Of a stretch of 64,000 nucleotides of DNA, positions 50,101 through 61,783 are shown one piece after another. Source of the DNA: Ptiloglossa arizonensis (Eukaryota > Arthropoda > Insecta > Hymenoptera > Colletidae); assembly GCF_051014685.1 (NCBI RefSeq), contig NW_027478420.1, positions 744,001-808,000 on the forward strand. Reading direction: 5' to 3'. The notes under the pieces were generated by a model, which was given only the letters and a program-made list of their open reading frames with translations, was not told where the DNA came from and made no database searches. Within the stretch, counting starts at the first letter, position 1. Each line of letters begins with the position of its first letter. The position numbers and the translations under genes are program-made.

Positions 50101-51240
50101 TAACGTATTACATATTACATATAACGTATAACGTACAACGTATAACGTACAACATATAACGTCTAACGTATAACGTATAACGTATAACGTATAACGTATA
50201 ACGTATAACGTATAACGTATAACGTATAACGTATAACGTATAACGTATAACGTATAACGTATAACGTATAACGTATAACGTATAACGTATAACGTATAAC
50301 GTATAACGTATAACGTATAACGTATAACGTATAACGTATAACGTATAACGTATAACGTATAACGTATAACGTATAACGTATAACGTATAACGTATAACGT
50401 ATAACGTATAACGTATAACGTATAACGTATAACGTATAACGTATAACGTATAACGTATAACGTATAACGTATAACGTATAACGTATAACGTATAACGTAT
50501 AACGTATAACGTATAACGTATAACGTATAACGTATAACGTATAACGTATAACGTATAACGTATAACGTATAACGTATAACGTATAACGTATAACGTATAA
50601 CGTATAACGTATAACGTATAACGTATAACGTATAACGTATAACGTATAACGTATAACGTATAACGTATAACGTATAACGTATAACGTATAACGTATAACG
50701 TATAACGTATAACGTATAACGTATAACGTATAACGTATAACGTATAACGTATAACGAACAACGTATAACGTATAACGTATAACGTATAACGTATAACCTA
50801 TAACGTATAATATATAACGTATAACGTATAACGTACAACGTATAACGTATAACGTATAACGTATAACCTATAACGTATAATATATAACGTATAACGTATA
50901 ACGTACAACGTATAACGTATAACGTATATCCTATAACGCATAACGTATATCATATAACGCATAACGTATAGCGTGTAACGCAAAGCGTATACCCTATAAC
51001 GTATAACGTATTACGTATAAACTATATCGTCTAACATATAACGCATAACGTATATCGTATAACGTATAACGTATAACGTATAACGTATAACGTATAACGT
51101 ATAACGTATTACATATTACATACAACGTATAACGTACAACGTATAACGTATAACATATAACGTCTAACGTTTAACGTATAACGTATAACGTATAACGTAT
51201 AACGTATAACGTATAACGTATAACGTATAACGTATAACGT
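47150..51240. repeat. 4.3-kb higher-order repeat, copy B
   Basis: Tandem partner of copy A. The offset is 4,298 bp over the first 460 bp (for example 42,856 to 47,154), 4,270 bp in the middle (43,736 to 48,006), and 4,333 bp after the longest canonical run, which has about 84 units here against 75 in copy A. All shifts are whole heptamers. A private CTTATAAC at about 47,691, another at about 49,683 and a CATATAAC in place of CCTATAAC near 50,950 distinguish it. Similarity to copy A fades after about 51,180-51,240. Confidence 0.88.
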
Positions 51241-52840
51241 ATAACCTATAACGTATAACGTCTAACGTATAACGTATAACGTATAACGTATAACGTATAA
51301 CATATAACGTATAACGTATATCGTATAACGTGTAACGTATAACGTATAACGTATAACGTATAACGTATAACGTATAACGTATAACGTATAACGTATAACG
51401 TATAACGTATAACGTATAACGTATAACGTACAACGTATAACGTATAACGTATAACGTATAACGTATAACCTATAACGTATAATATATAACGTATAACGTA
51501 TAACGTACAACGTATAACGTATAACGTATATCCTATAACGCATAACGTATATCCTATAACGCATAACGTATAGCGTGTAACGCATAACGTATTCCCTATA
51601 ACGTATAACGTATTACGTATAAACTATATCGTCTAACATATAACGCATAACGTATATCGTATAACGTATAACGTATAACGTATAACGTATAACGTATAAC
51701 GTATAACGTATAACATATAACGTATAACGTATAACGTATAACGTATAACGTAAAACGTATAACGTATAACGTATAACGTATAACGTATAACGTATAACGT
51801 ATAACGTATAACGTATAACGTAAAACGTATAACGTATAACGTATAACGTATAACGTATAACGTATAACGTATAACGTATAACGTATAACCTATAACATAT
51901 AACGTATAACGTATAACGTATAACGTCTAACGTATAACGTATAACGTATAACGTATAACGTATAACGTATAACGTATAACGTATATCGTATAAAGTGTAA
52001 CGTATATCGTGTAACGTATAACGTATAACGTATAACGTATAACGTATAACGTATAACGTATAACGTATAACGTATAACGTATAACGTATAACGTATAACG
52101 TATAACGTATAACGTATAACGTATAACGTATAACGTATAACGTATAACGTATAACGTATAACGTATAACGTATAACGTATAACGTATAACGTATAACGTA
52201 TAACGTATAACGTATAACGTATAACGTATAACGTATAACGTATAACGTAAAACTTATAACGTATAACGTATAACGTATAACGTATAACGTATAACGTATA
52301 ACGTATAACGTATAACGTATAACGTATAACGTATAACGTAAAACGTATAACGTATAACGTATAACGTATAACGTATAACGTATAACGTATAACGTATAAC
52401 GTATAACGTATAACGTATAACGTATAACGTATAACGTATAACGTATACCGTATAACGTATATCGTATAACGTGTAACGTATAACGTATAACGTATAACGT
52501 ATAACCTATAACGTATAACGTATAACGTATAACGTATAACGTACAACGTATAACGTATAACGTATATCCTATAACGCATAACGTATATCCTATAACGCAT
52601 AACGTATAGCGTGTAACGCATAACGTATACCCTATAACGTATAACGTATTACGTATAAACTATATCGTCTAACGTATAACGTATAACGTATATCGTATAA
52701 CGTATAACGTATAACGTATAACGTATAACGTATAACGTATAACGTATAACGTATAACGTATAACGTATAACGTATAACGTATAACGTATAACGTATAACG
52801 TATAACGTATAACGTATAACGTAAAACGTATAACGCATAA
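51240..52840. repeat. Transitional satellite segment
   Basis: Mostly canonical heptamers with GTAAAAC singles and scattered GTATATC and GTGTAAC. The CTATAAC-GTATAAT-ATATAAC module (51,475) and doubled GTATATC-CTATAAC-GCATAAC motifs (near 51,530 and 52,560) resemble parts of the 4.3-kb repeat, so it looks like a degenerate or rearranged partial copy. It separates the 4.3-kb HOR domain from the 3-kb HOR domain. No gene-like sequence is visible. Confidence 0.65.
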
Positions 52841-54433
52841 CGTATATCGTATACCGTATAACGTATAACGTATATCGTATAACGTATAACGTATAACGTA
52901 TAACGTATAACGTATAACGTATAACGAATAACGTATAACGTAAAACGTATGACGCATAACGTATAACGTATAACCTATGACGTATAACGTATAACGTATA
53001 ACGTATAACGTATAACGTCTAACGTATAACCTATAACGTATAACGTGTAGCGAAGAACGTATAACGAATAACGTAAAACGTATAACGCATAACATGTAAC
53101 GTATATCGTATAACGTATAACGTATAACGTATAACGTATAACGTATGACGTATAACGTATAACGTATAACGTATAACGTATAACGTATAACGTATAACGT
53201 ATAACGTATAACGTATAACGTATAACGTATAACGTATAACGTATACCGTATAACGTATAACGTATAACTTATAACGTATATCGTAAAACGTATAACGTAT
53301 GACGCATTACATATTACGTATAACGTAGAACGTATAACGTATAACGTATATCGTAAAATGTATAACGTATAACGTATAACGTATAACGTATAACGTATAA
53401 CGTATAACGTATAACGTATAACGTAAAACGTATAACGTATTACGTATAACGTATAACGTATAACGTATAACGTATAACGTATAACGTATAACGTATAACG
53501 TATAACGTATAACGTATAACGTATAACGTATAATGAATAACGTAAAACGTATGACGCATTACATATTACGTATAACGTAGAACGTATAACGTAGAACGTA
53601 TATCGTAAAACGTATAACGTATAACGTATAACGTATAACGTATATCGTAAAACGTATAACGTATAACGTATAACGTATAACGTATAACGTGTAACGAAGA
53701 ACGTATAACGTATAACGTATAAGGTATATCGTATAACGTAGAACGTATAACGTACAACGTATATCGTAAAACGTATAACGTATAACGTATAACGTATAAC
53801 GTATAACGTATAACGTATAACGTATAACGTATACCGTTTAACGTATAACGTATAACGTACAACGTATAACGTATAACGTATAACGTATAACGTATAACGT
53901 ATACCGTATAACGTATAACGTATAACTTATAACGTATATCGTAAAACGTATAACGTATGACGTATAAAGAATAACGTATAACGTATAACGTATAAAGAAT
54001 AACGTATAACGTATAACGTATAACGAATAACGTAAAACGAATAACGCATAACGTATAACGTATAACGTGTGTCGAAGGACGTATAACGAATAACGTAAAA
54101 CGTATAACGCATAACATGTAACGTATAACGTATAACGTATAACGTATAACGTATAACGTAAAACGTATAACGCATAACGTATATCGTATACCGTATATCG
54201 TATAACGTATATCGTATAACGTATAACGCATAAAGAATAACGTATAACGTATAACCTATGACGTATAACGTATAACGTATAACGTATAACGTATATCGTA
54301 TAACGTAAAACGTATAACGTATAACGTATAACGTATAACGTATGACGTATAACGTATAACGTATAACGTATAACGTATAACGGATAACGTATAACGTATA
54401 ACGTATAACGTATATCGTATACCGTATAACGTA
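52840..54433. repeat. 3-kb HOR, partial copy left of the mariner
   Basis: From the GTATATC-GTATACC string at 52,851 onward the variant order follows that of 56,537 onward (offset 3,686, then 3,679 bp, including the 1,278 bp of mariner plus TA). Near the mariner the offset becomes 4,246 bp, because this copy lacks 567 bp (81 units) present in the next copy between about 57,710 and 58,270. It ends GGATAAC ... GTATATC-GTATACC just before the element, the same terminal string as at 58,621-58,670. Confidence 0.85.
54432..54433. repeat. TA target-site duplication, left copy
   Basis: The TA lies between the satellite (...ATAACG) and the element end TTAGG. It belongs to a GTATAAC unit. Its partner is 55,710-55,711. 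With a single TA retained, the flanks join as AACGTATAACG, a perfect heptamer junction. Confidence 0.95.
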
Positions 54434-54462
54434 TTAGGTGGACCGGAAAGTAATGTCGTTTC
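54434..54462 (+). repeat. Mariner left terminal inverted repeat
   Basis: This is a 29-bp end beginning TTAGGTGGACCGGAAAG. It matches the reverse complement of 55,681-55,709 at 28 of 29 positions; the sole difference is T at 54,439 where the right end has the equivalent of G. Homology stops immediately inside (TGCGC on the left, CTTAC on the right), which defines the length. It is the expected binding site for the transposase N-terminal helix-turn-helix domains. Confidence 0.96.
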
Positions 54463-54600
54463 TGCGCATGTCACTATTTGATTGTCATTTGTCAGCTCAT
54501 TGTGTACATTAAAGTCGTAGCAAAGACATTCTGAGGTTATAGTGACTTGTTTAGTTGTAAATAATTAAATTTAAAATTTTTCTTTACAATTTTGGGTGAA
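54463..54600 (+). promoter_or_regulatory. Mariner 5' untranslated and presumed promoter region
   Basis: This is 138 bp of non-satellite DNA between the left inverted repeat and the transposase ATG. The last 50 bp are very A+T-rich, including an AATTAAATTTAAAA stretch around 54,563-54,577. Mariner promoters normally sit in this interval, but I see no diagnostic TATA box or initiator, so the promoter role is inferred from position only. Confidence 0.4.
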
Positions 54601-55635
54601 ATGGCCAGCCAAATACCAGAAGAGGTACATATCCGGCATTGCATGCTTTTTGAGTTTCGCAAGGGTAGTAACGCAACAGTTGCTACCAAAAACATTTGCG
54701 ATGTTTATCCAAATGCATTAGACGTTCGTAAATGCCAAAGGTGGTTTTCCAAGTTCAAATCCGGTAATTTTGATCTTTCCGACTCGTATCGATCAGGAAG
54801 ACCAACAACGTTAGACAATGACGTGTTAAGTGCGGAAGTGGAAGCAAATCCGTGTCAGAGAATCGAGGAATTGTCAAACAGTCTTAACCAACCTTGGTCG
54901 ACCATCCAAGAACATTTGCAGCAGATTGGGAAAGTAAGCAGAGCAGGTGTTTGGGTCCCGCATAATCTGTCCGAAGAGAACAAGGCTAACCGATCCACCA
55001 CATGCAACTTATTGCTTCAACGGCACAATACAGAAGCGTTTTTTGATCGCTTGATCACCGGAGATGAAAAGTGGGTTCTTTATGATAATCCAAAACGCAA
55101 AAGGCAGTGGCTCTCTCCAAATGAATCGCCACAAAGTACTGCTAAGCCAGGTTTACACCCCAAAAAGGCCCTTTTGTGTGTTTGGTGGAGTATTCGCGGC
55201 GTTGTTCATTTTGAAGTACTGAAACCTGGACAGACTGTGAATGCAGACCTTTACTGTGAACAATTAGATCGTGTAAATAAATCTTTAATTGAAAAGTGGC
55301 CAGCGATTGTCAAGAGAAAAGGCGTTATTCTGCAACACGATAATGCAAGACCGCACTGCGCAAGACGAACCTTGGCAAAAATTAATGAATTGGGGTGGGA
55401 GGTACTGCCTCACCCACCATACTCGACCGATGTTGCACCATCGGATTTCCATTTATTCCGATCGCTTCAACACTTTCTAAGTGGCAAAAGATTTGCAAAT
55501 TTGGATGATATTCAAAATGCCATCTCTGTATATTTTGCTCAAAAACCAATTGATTTTTATCGATCCGGCATTGAAAATTTGCACACTAGATGGCAAAAGG
55601 TTGTTGATAATGAGGGTGATTATATCATTGATTAA
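54601..55635 (+). CDS. Mariner transposase, D,D34D, apparently intact
   Basis: This 344-residue protein would bind the element's inverted repeats and catalyse cut-and-paste transposition into TA sites in the nucleus. The first ATG (54,601) gives MASQIPEEV and has a good context (GAAATGG, purine at -3 and G at +4); the TTG nine bases upstream is not a credible start. Residues about 10-60 form the first helix-turn-helix, followed by the basic RSGRP linker (64-68) and a second helix-turn-helix (about 87-112). The linker motif reads WVPHNL (118-123; family form WVPHEL). The catalytic aspartates are D155 in TGDEKW, D247 in HDNARPH and D282 in APSDFHLF, with exactly 34 residues between the last two. 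A basic KRKR patch at about 165-168 could serve as a nuclear signal. Length matches the family norm of about 345, with no frameshift or internal stop. The motif YSTDVAPSD departs from the usual YSPDLAPSD. Activity is inferred, not shown. Confidence 0.97.
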   Translation: MASQIPEEVHIRHCMLFEFRKGSNATVATKNICDVYPNALDVRKCQRWFSKFKSGNFDLSDSYRSGRPTTLDNDVLSAEVEANPCQRIEELSNSLNQPWSTIQEHLQQIGKVSRAGVWVPHNLSEENKANRSTTCNLLLQRHNTEAFFDRLITGDEKWVLYDNPKRKRQWLSPNESPQSTAKPGLHPKKALLCVWWSIRGVVHFEVLKPGQTVNADLYCEQLDRVNKSLIEKWPAIVKRKGVILQHDNARPHCARRTLAKINELGWEVLPHPPYSTDVAPSDFHLFRSLQHFLSGKRFANLDDIQNAISVYFAQKPIDFYRSGIENLHTRWQKVVDNEGDYIID

Positions 55636-55636
55636 A

Positions 55637-55642
55637 AATAAA
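55637..55642 (+). terminator. Candidate polyadenylation signal AATAAA
   Basis: An AATAAA hexamer begins two bases after the TAA stop codon (55,633-55,635) of the transposase, inside the 45-bp stretch before the right inverted repeat. It is a plausible eukaryotic poly(A) signal, although short A+T-rich tails can contain this hexamer by chance. Cleavage would then fall in or near the right inverted repeat. Confidence 0.5.
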
Positions 55643-55680
55643 AACTCGTTAAAAATTTATGTGTTTGAATTTAATGTAAG

Positions 55681-55709
55681 GAAACGACATTACTTTCCGG
55701 TCCCCCTAA
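55681..55709 (-). repeat. Mariner right terminal inverted repeat
   Basis: This is the 29-bp right end, finishing CCGGTCCCCCTAA on the + strand. It pairs with the left repeat at 28 of 29 positions. The stretch of five C residues contains the single mismatch to the left end. It lies 45 bp downstream of the transposase stop codon, as is usual for compact mariner elements. Confidence 0.96.
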
Positions 55710-55711
55710 TA
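55710..55711. repeat. TA target-site duplication, right copy
   Basis: The TA immediately follows the element end CCTAA and precedes TAACGTATAACG of the resumed array. Together with 54,432-54,433 it is the standard 2-bp duplication made by Tc1/mariner integration. Confidence 0.95.
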
Positions 55712-55728
55712 TAACGTATAACGTATAA

Positions 55729-58696
55729 GGTACAACGAATAAAGTATAACGTATAACGTATAACGTATAACCTATAACGTATAACGTATAACGTATAACC
55801 TATAACGTATAACGTATAACGTATAACGAATAACGCAAAACGTATAACGCATAATGTATAACGTATAACGTGTAACGAAGAACGTATAACGAATAACGTA
55901 CAACGTATAACGTATAACGAATAACGTATAACGTAAAACGTATGACGTATAACGTATAACGTATAACCTATTACGTATAACGTATAACGTATAACGTATA
56001 ACGTATAACGTATAACGTATAACGTATAACGTATAACGAATAACGTATAACGTAAAACGTATGACGCATAACGTATAACGTATAACCTATGACGTATAAC
56101 GTATAACGTATAACGTATAACGTATAACGTCTAACGTATAACCTATAACGTATAACGTGTAGCGAAGAACGTATAACGAATAACGTAAAACGTATAACGC
56201 ATAACATGTAACGTATATCGTATAACGTATAACGTATAACGTATAACGTATAACGTATGACGTATAACGTATAACGTATAACGTATAACGTATAACGTAT
56301 AACGTAGAACGTATAACGCATAACGTATAACGTATAACGGATAACGTATAACGTATAACGTATAACGTATAACGTATAACGTATAACGTATAACGTATAA
56401 CGTATAACGTATAACGTATAACGTATAACGTATAACGTATAACGTATAACGTATAACGTATAACGTACAACGTATATCGTAAAACGTATAACGTATGACG
56501 TATAAAGAATAACGTATAACGTATAACGTATATCGTATACCGTATAACGTATAACGTATATCGTATAACGTATAACGTATAACGTATAACGTATAACGTA
56601 TAACGTATAACGAATAACGTATAACGTAAAACGTATGACGCATAACGTATAACGTATAACCTATGACGTATAACGTATAACGTATAACGTATAACGTATA
56701 ACGTCTAACGTATAACCTATAACGTATAACGTGTAGCGAAGAACGTATAACGAATAACGTAAAACGTATAACGCATAACATGTAACGTATATCGTATAAC
56801 GTATAACGTATAACGTATAACGTATAACGTATGACGTATAACGTATAACGTATAACGTATAACGTATAACGTATAACGTATAACGTATAACGTATAACGT
56901 ATAACGTATAACGTATAACGTATACCGTATAACGTATAACGTATAACTTATAACGTATATCGTAAAACGTATAACGTATGACGCATTACATATTACGTAT
57001 AACGTAGAACGTATAACGTATAACGTATATCGTAAAATGTATAACGTATAACGTATAACGTATAACGTATAACGTATAACGTATAACGTATAACGTATAA
57101 CGTAAAACGTATAACGTATTACGTATAACGTATAACGTATAACGTATAACGTATAACGTATAACGTATAACGTATAACGTATAACGTATAACGTATAACG
57201 TATAACGTATAACGAATAACGTAAAACGTATGACGCATTACATATTACGTATAACGTAGAACGTATAACGTAGAACGTATATCGTAAAACGTATAACGTA
57301 TAACGTATAACGTATAACGTATATCGTAAAACGTATAACGTATAACGTATAACGTATAACGTATAACGTGTAACGAAGAACGTATAACGTATAACGTATA
57401 AGGTATATCGTATAACGTAGAACGTATAACGTACAACGTATATCGTAAAACGTATAACGTATAACGTATAACGTATAACGTATAACGTATAACGTATAAC
57501 GTATAACGTATACCGTTTAACGTATAACGTATAACGTACAACGTATAACGTATAACGTATAACGTATAACGTATAACGTATACCGTATAACGTATAACGT
57601 ATAACTTATAACGTATATCGTAAAACGTATAACGTATGACGTATAAAGAATAACGTATAACGTATAACGTATAAAGAATAACGTATAACGTATAACGTAT
57701 AACGAATAACGTAAAACGTATAACGTGTAACGCATAACGTATAACGTATAACGCATAACGTATAACGTATAACGTGTAACGAAGAACGTATAACGAATAA
57801 CGTATAACGTATATCGTATAACGTAGAACGTATAACGTATAACGTATAACATATAACGTATAACGTATAACGTATAACGTATAACGTATAACGTATAACG
57901 CATAACATGTAACGTATAACGTATCACGTATAACGTATAACGTATAACGTAAAACGTATAATGCATAACGTATATCGTATACCGTATAACGTATAACGTA
58001 TATCGTATAACGTATAACGCATAAAGAATAACGTATAACGTATAACCTATGACGTATAACGTATAACGTATGACGTATATCGTATAACGTATAACGTACA
58101 ACGTATAACGTATAACGTATGACGTGTAACGTATAACGTATAACGTATAACGTATAACGTATAACGTATAACGTATAACGTATAACGTATAACGTATAAC
58201 GTATAACGTATAACCTATAACGTATACCCTATGACGTATAACGAATGACGTATAACGTATAACGTATCACGAATAACGTAAAACGAATAACGCATAACGT
58301 ATAACGTATAACGTGTGTCGAAGGACGTATAACGAATAACGTAAAACGTATAACGCATAACATGTAACGTATAACGTATAACGTATAACGTATAACGTAT
58401 AACGTAAAACGTATAACGCATAACGTATATCGTATACCGTATATCGTATAACGTATATCGTATAACGTATAACGCATAAAGAATAACGTATAACGTATAA
58501 CCTATGACGTATAACGTATAACGTATAACGTACAACGTATATCGTATAACGTAAAACGTATAACGTTTAACGTATAACGTATAACGTATGACGTATAACG
58601 TATAACGTATAACGTATAACGTATAACGGATAACGTATAACGTATAACGTATAACGTATATCGTATACCGTATAACGTATAACGTATAACGTATAA
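55729..58696. repeat. 3-kb HOR, copy R1 (2,968 bp)
   Basis: Start set at the GGTACAACGAATAAAG marker. It contains the CCTATTACG string (55,967), GTGTAGC-GAAGAACG at 56,157 and 56,731, and TGTGTCGAAGG near 58,316. Relative to copy R2 it lacks 119 bp (17 units) between about 56,165 and 56,730. Its end carries an empty paralogue of the mariner site at 58,678-58,679. Confidence 0.87.
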
Positions 58697-61600
58697 GGTA
58701 CAACGAATAAAGTATAACGTATAACGTATAACGTATAACCTATAACGTATAACGTATAACGTATAACCTATAACGTATAACGTATAACGTATAACGAATA
58801 ACGCAAAACGTATAACGCATAATGTATAACGTATAACGTGTAACGAAGAACGTATAACGAATAACGTACAACGTATAACGTATAACGAATAACGTATAAC
58901 GTAAAACGTATGACGTATAACGTATAACGTATAACCTATTACGTATAACGTATAACGTATAACGTATAACGTATAACGTATAACGTATAACGTATAACGT
59001 ATAACGAATAACGTATAACGTAAAACGTATGACGCATAACGTATAACGTATAACCTATGACGTATAACGTATAACGTATAACGTATAACGTATAACGTCT
59101 AACGTATAACCTATAACGTATAACGTGTAGCGAAGAACGTATAACGAATAACGTAAAACGTATAACGCATAACATGTAACGTATATCGTATAACGTATAA
59201 CGTATAACGTATAACGTATAACGTATGACGTATAACGTATAACGTATAACGTATAACGTATAACGTATAACGTAGAACGTATAACGCATAACGTATAACG
59301 TATAACGGATAACGTATAACGTATAACGTATAACGTATAACGTATAACGTATAACGTAAAACGTATAACGTATAACGTATAACGTATAACGTATAACGTA
59401 TAACGTATAACGTATAACGTATAACGTATAACGTACAACGTATATCGTAAAACGTATAACGTATGACGTATAAAGAATAACGTATAACGTATAACGTATA
59501 AAGAATAACGTATAACGTATAACGTATAACGAATAACGTAAAACGTATGACGCATTACATATTACGTATAACGTAGAACGTATAACGTATAACGTATATC
59601 GTAAAATGTATAACGTATAACGTATAACGTATAACGTATAACGTATAACGAATAACGTAAAACGTATAACGCATAACGTATAACGTATAACGTGTAACGA
59701 AGAACGTATAACGAATAACGTATAACGTATATCGTATAACGTAGAACGTATAACGTATAACGTATAACGTATAACGTATAACGTATAACGTCTAACGTAT
59801 AACCTATAACGTATAACGTGTAGCGAAGAACGTATAACGAATAACGTAAAACGTATAACGCATAACATGTAACGTATATCGTATAACGTATAACGTATAA
59901 CGTATAACGTATAACGTATGACGTATAACGTATAACGTATAACGTATAACGTATAACGTATAACGTATAACGTATAACGTATAACGTATAACGTATAACG
60001 TATAACGTATACCGTATAACGTATAACGTATAACTTATAACGTATATCGTAAAACGTATAACGTATGACGCATTACATATTACGTATAACGTAGAACGTA
60101 TAACGTATAACGTATATCGTAAAATGTATAACGTATAACGTATAACGTATAACGTATAACGTATAACGTATAACGTATAACGTATAACGTAAAACGTATA
60201 ACGTATTACGTATAACGTATAACGTATAACGTATAACGTATAACGTATAACGTATAACGTATAACGTATAACGTATAACGTATAACGTATAACGTATAAC
60301 GAATAACGTAAAACGTATGACGCATTACATATTACGTATAACGTAGAACGTATAACGTAGAACGTATATCGTAAAACGTATAACGTATAACGTATAACGT
60401 ATAACGTATATCGTAAAACGTATAACGTATAACGTATAACGTATAACGTATAACGTGTAACGAAGAACGTATAACGTATAACGTATAAGGTATATCGTAT
60501 AACGTAGAACGTATAACGTACAACGTATATCGTAAAACGTATAACGTATAACGTATAACGTATAACGTATAACGTATAACGTATAACGTATAACGTATAC
60601 CGTTTAACGTATAACGTATAACGTACAACGTATAACGTATAACGTATAACGTATAACGTATAACGTATACCGTATAACGTATAACGTATAACTTATAACG
60701 TATATCGTAAAACGTATAACGTATGACGTATAAAGAATAACGTATAACGTATAACGTATAAAGAATAACGTATAACGTATAACGTATAACGAATAACGTA
60801 AAACGTATAACGTGTAACGCATAACGTATAACGTATAACGCATAACGTATAACGTATAACGTGTAACGAAGAACGTATAACGAATAACGTATAACGTATA
60901 TCGTATAACGTAGAACGTATAACGTATAACGTATAACATATAACGTATAACGTATAACGTATAACGTATAACGTATAACGTATAACGCATAACATGTAAC
61001 GTATAACGTATCACGTATAACGTATAACGTATAACGTAAAACGTATAATGCATAACGTATATCGTATACCGTATAACGTATAACGTATATCGTATAACGT
61101 ATAACGCATAAAGAATAACGTATAACGTATAACCTATGACGTATAACGTATAACGTATGACGTATATCGTATAACGTATAACGTACAACGTATAACGTAT
61201 AACGTATGACGTGTAACGTATAACGTATAACGTATAACGTATAACGTATAACGTATAACGTATAACGTATAACGTATAACGTATAACGTATAACGTATAA
61301 CCTATAACGTATACCCTATGACGTATAACGAATGACGTATAACGTATAACGTATCACGAATAACGTAAAACGAATAACGCATAACGTATAACGTATAACG
61401 TGTGTCGAAGGACGTATAACGAATAACGTAAAACGTATAACGCATAACATGTAACGTATAACGTATAACGTATAACGTATAACGTATAACGTAAAACGTA
61501 TAACGCATAACGTATATCGTATACCGTATATCGTATAACGTATATCGTATAACGTATAACGCATAAAGAATAACGTATAACGTATAACCTATGACGTATA

Positions 61601-61783
61601 ACGTATAACGTATAACGTACAACGTATATCGTATAACGTAAAACGTATAACGTATAACGTATAACGTATAACGTATGACGTATAACGTATAACGTATAAC
61701 GTATAACGTATAACGGATAACGTATAACGTATAACGTATAACGTATATCGTATACCGTATAACGTATAACGTATAACGTATAA
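58697..61783. repeat. 3-kb HOR, copy R2 (3,087 bp, 441 units)
   Basis: Begins with the same GGTACAACGAATAAAG marker and is the most complete copy. The section corresponding to 57,245-58,690 recurs at exactly 3,087 bp offset with few or no differences that I could see. An empty paralogue of the mariner site is at 61,765-61,766, at its junction with the next copy. Confidence 0.88.

Larger units (their letters stand above)
1..54433. repeat. Heptamer satellite array, left arm (GTATAAC)n
   Basis: This is a continuous tandem array of the 7-bp unit GTATAAC (AACGTAT in another register), about 7,776 units, always in the same orientation. The canonical unit is 2/7 G+C and carries one CpG and two TA steps. 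Perfect runs of a few to more than 80 units are broken by single-base unit variants, including GCATAAC, GAATAAC, GTGTAAC, GTCTAAC, GTACAAC, GTAAAAC, GTAGAAC, GTATTAC, GTATGAC, GTATCAC, GTATATC, GTATAGC and GTATACC. Variants recur in ordered strings, which define the higher-order repeats listed separately. The left end lies outside the window, and the right end is the TA duplicated by the mariner insertion. No unique DNA longer than a few units was found inside it. Confidence 0.98.
54434..55709 (+). mobile_element. Full-length mariner (Tc1/mariner) DNA transposon
   Basis: This 1,276-bp element starts TTAGGTGGACCGG and ends with the inverted counterpart CCGGTCCCCCTAA, flanked on each side by a TA dinucleotide. 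It encodes one uninterrupted transposase on the + strand. The length (about 1.28 kb), the roughly 29-bp terminal inverted repeats, the TA target duplication and the D,D34D transposase all fit mariner. The terminal sequence and protein look closest to the mellifera group, judged from family knowledge without a database search. Removing the element plus one TA restores an unbroken heptamer array identical to two paralogous HOR junctions at 58,678 and 61,765. Intact ORF and near-identical ends suggest a fairly recent, possibly still mobilisable, insertion. Confidence 0.97.

Noticed and set aside
42850..51240. Assembly duplication artefact for the 4.3-kb repeat
   Set aside because: The copies differ in private variants (43,468; 47,691; 49,683; 50,950) and in run lengths, which an erroneous duplication of the same reads would not produce. 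Raw reads would still be decisive.
54256..54474. Minus-strand open frame crossing the left mariner boundary
   Set aside because: It is a chance fusion of the mariner left end with the satellite's stop-free strand.
54434..54480. Satellite-derived hairpin or host promoter at the mariner edge
   Set aside because: The sequence is fully explained as the mariner inverted repeat, with an exact partner at the other end.
54592..54600. TTG at 54,592 as start of the transposase (three extra residues)
   Set aside because: A TTG start is a bacterial option. In an animal element the in-frame ATG at 54,601 with good context gives the expected family length.
55289..55714. Two + strand open frames inside the mariner (55,289-55,480 and 55,481-55,714)
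   Set aside because: They overlap the transposase in another frame, have no recognisable domain, and the second runs through the right inverted repeat into flanking DNA.
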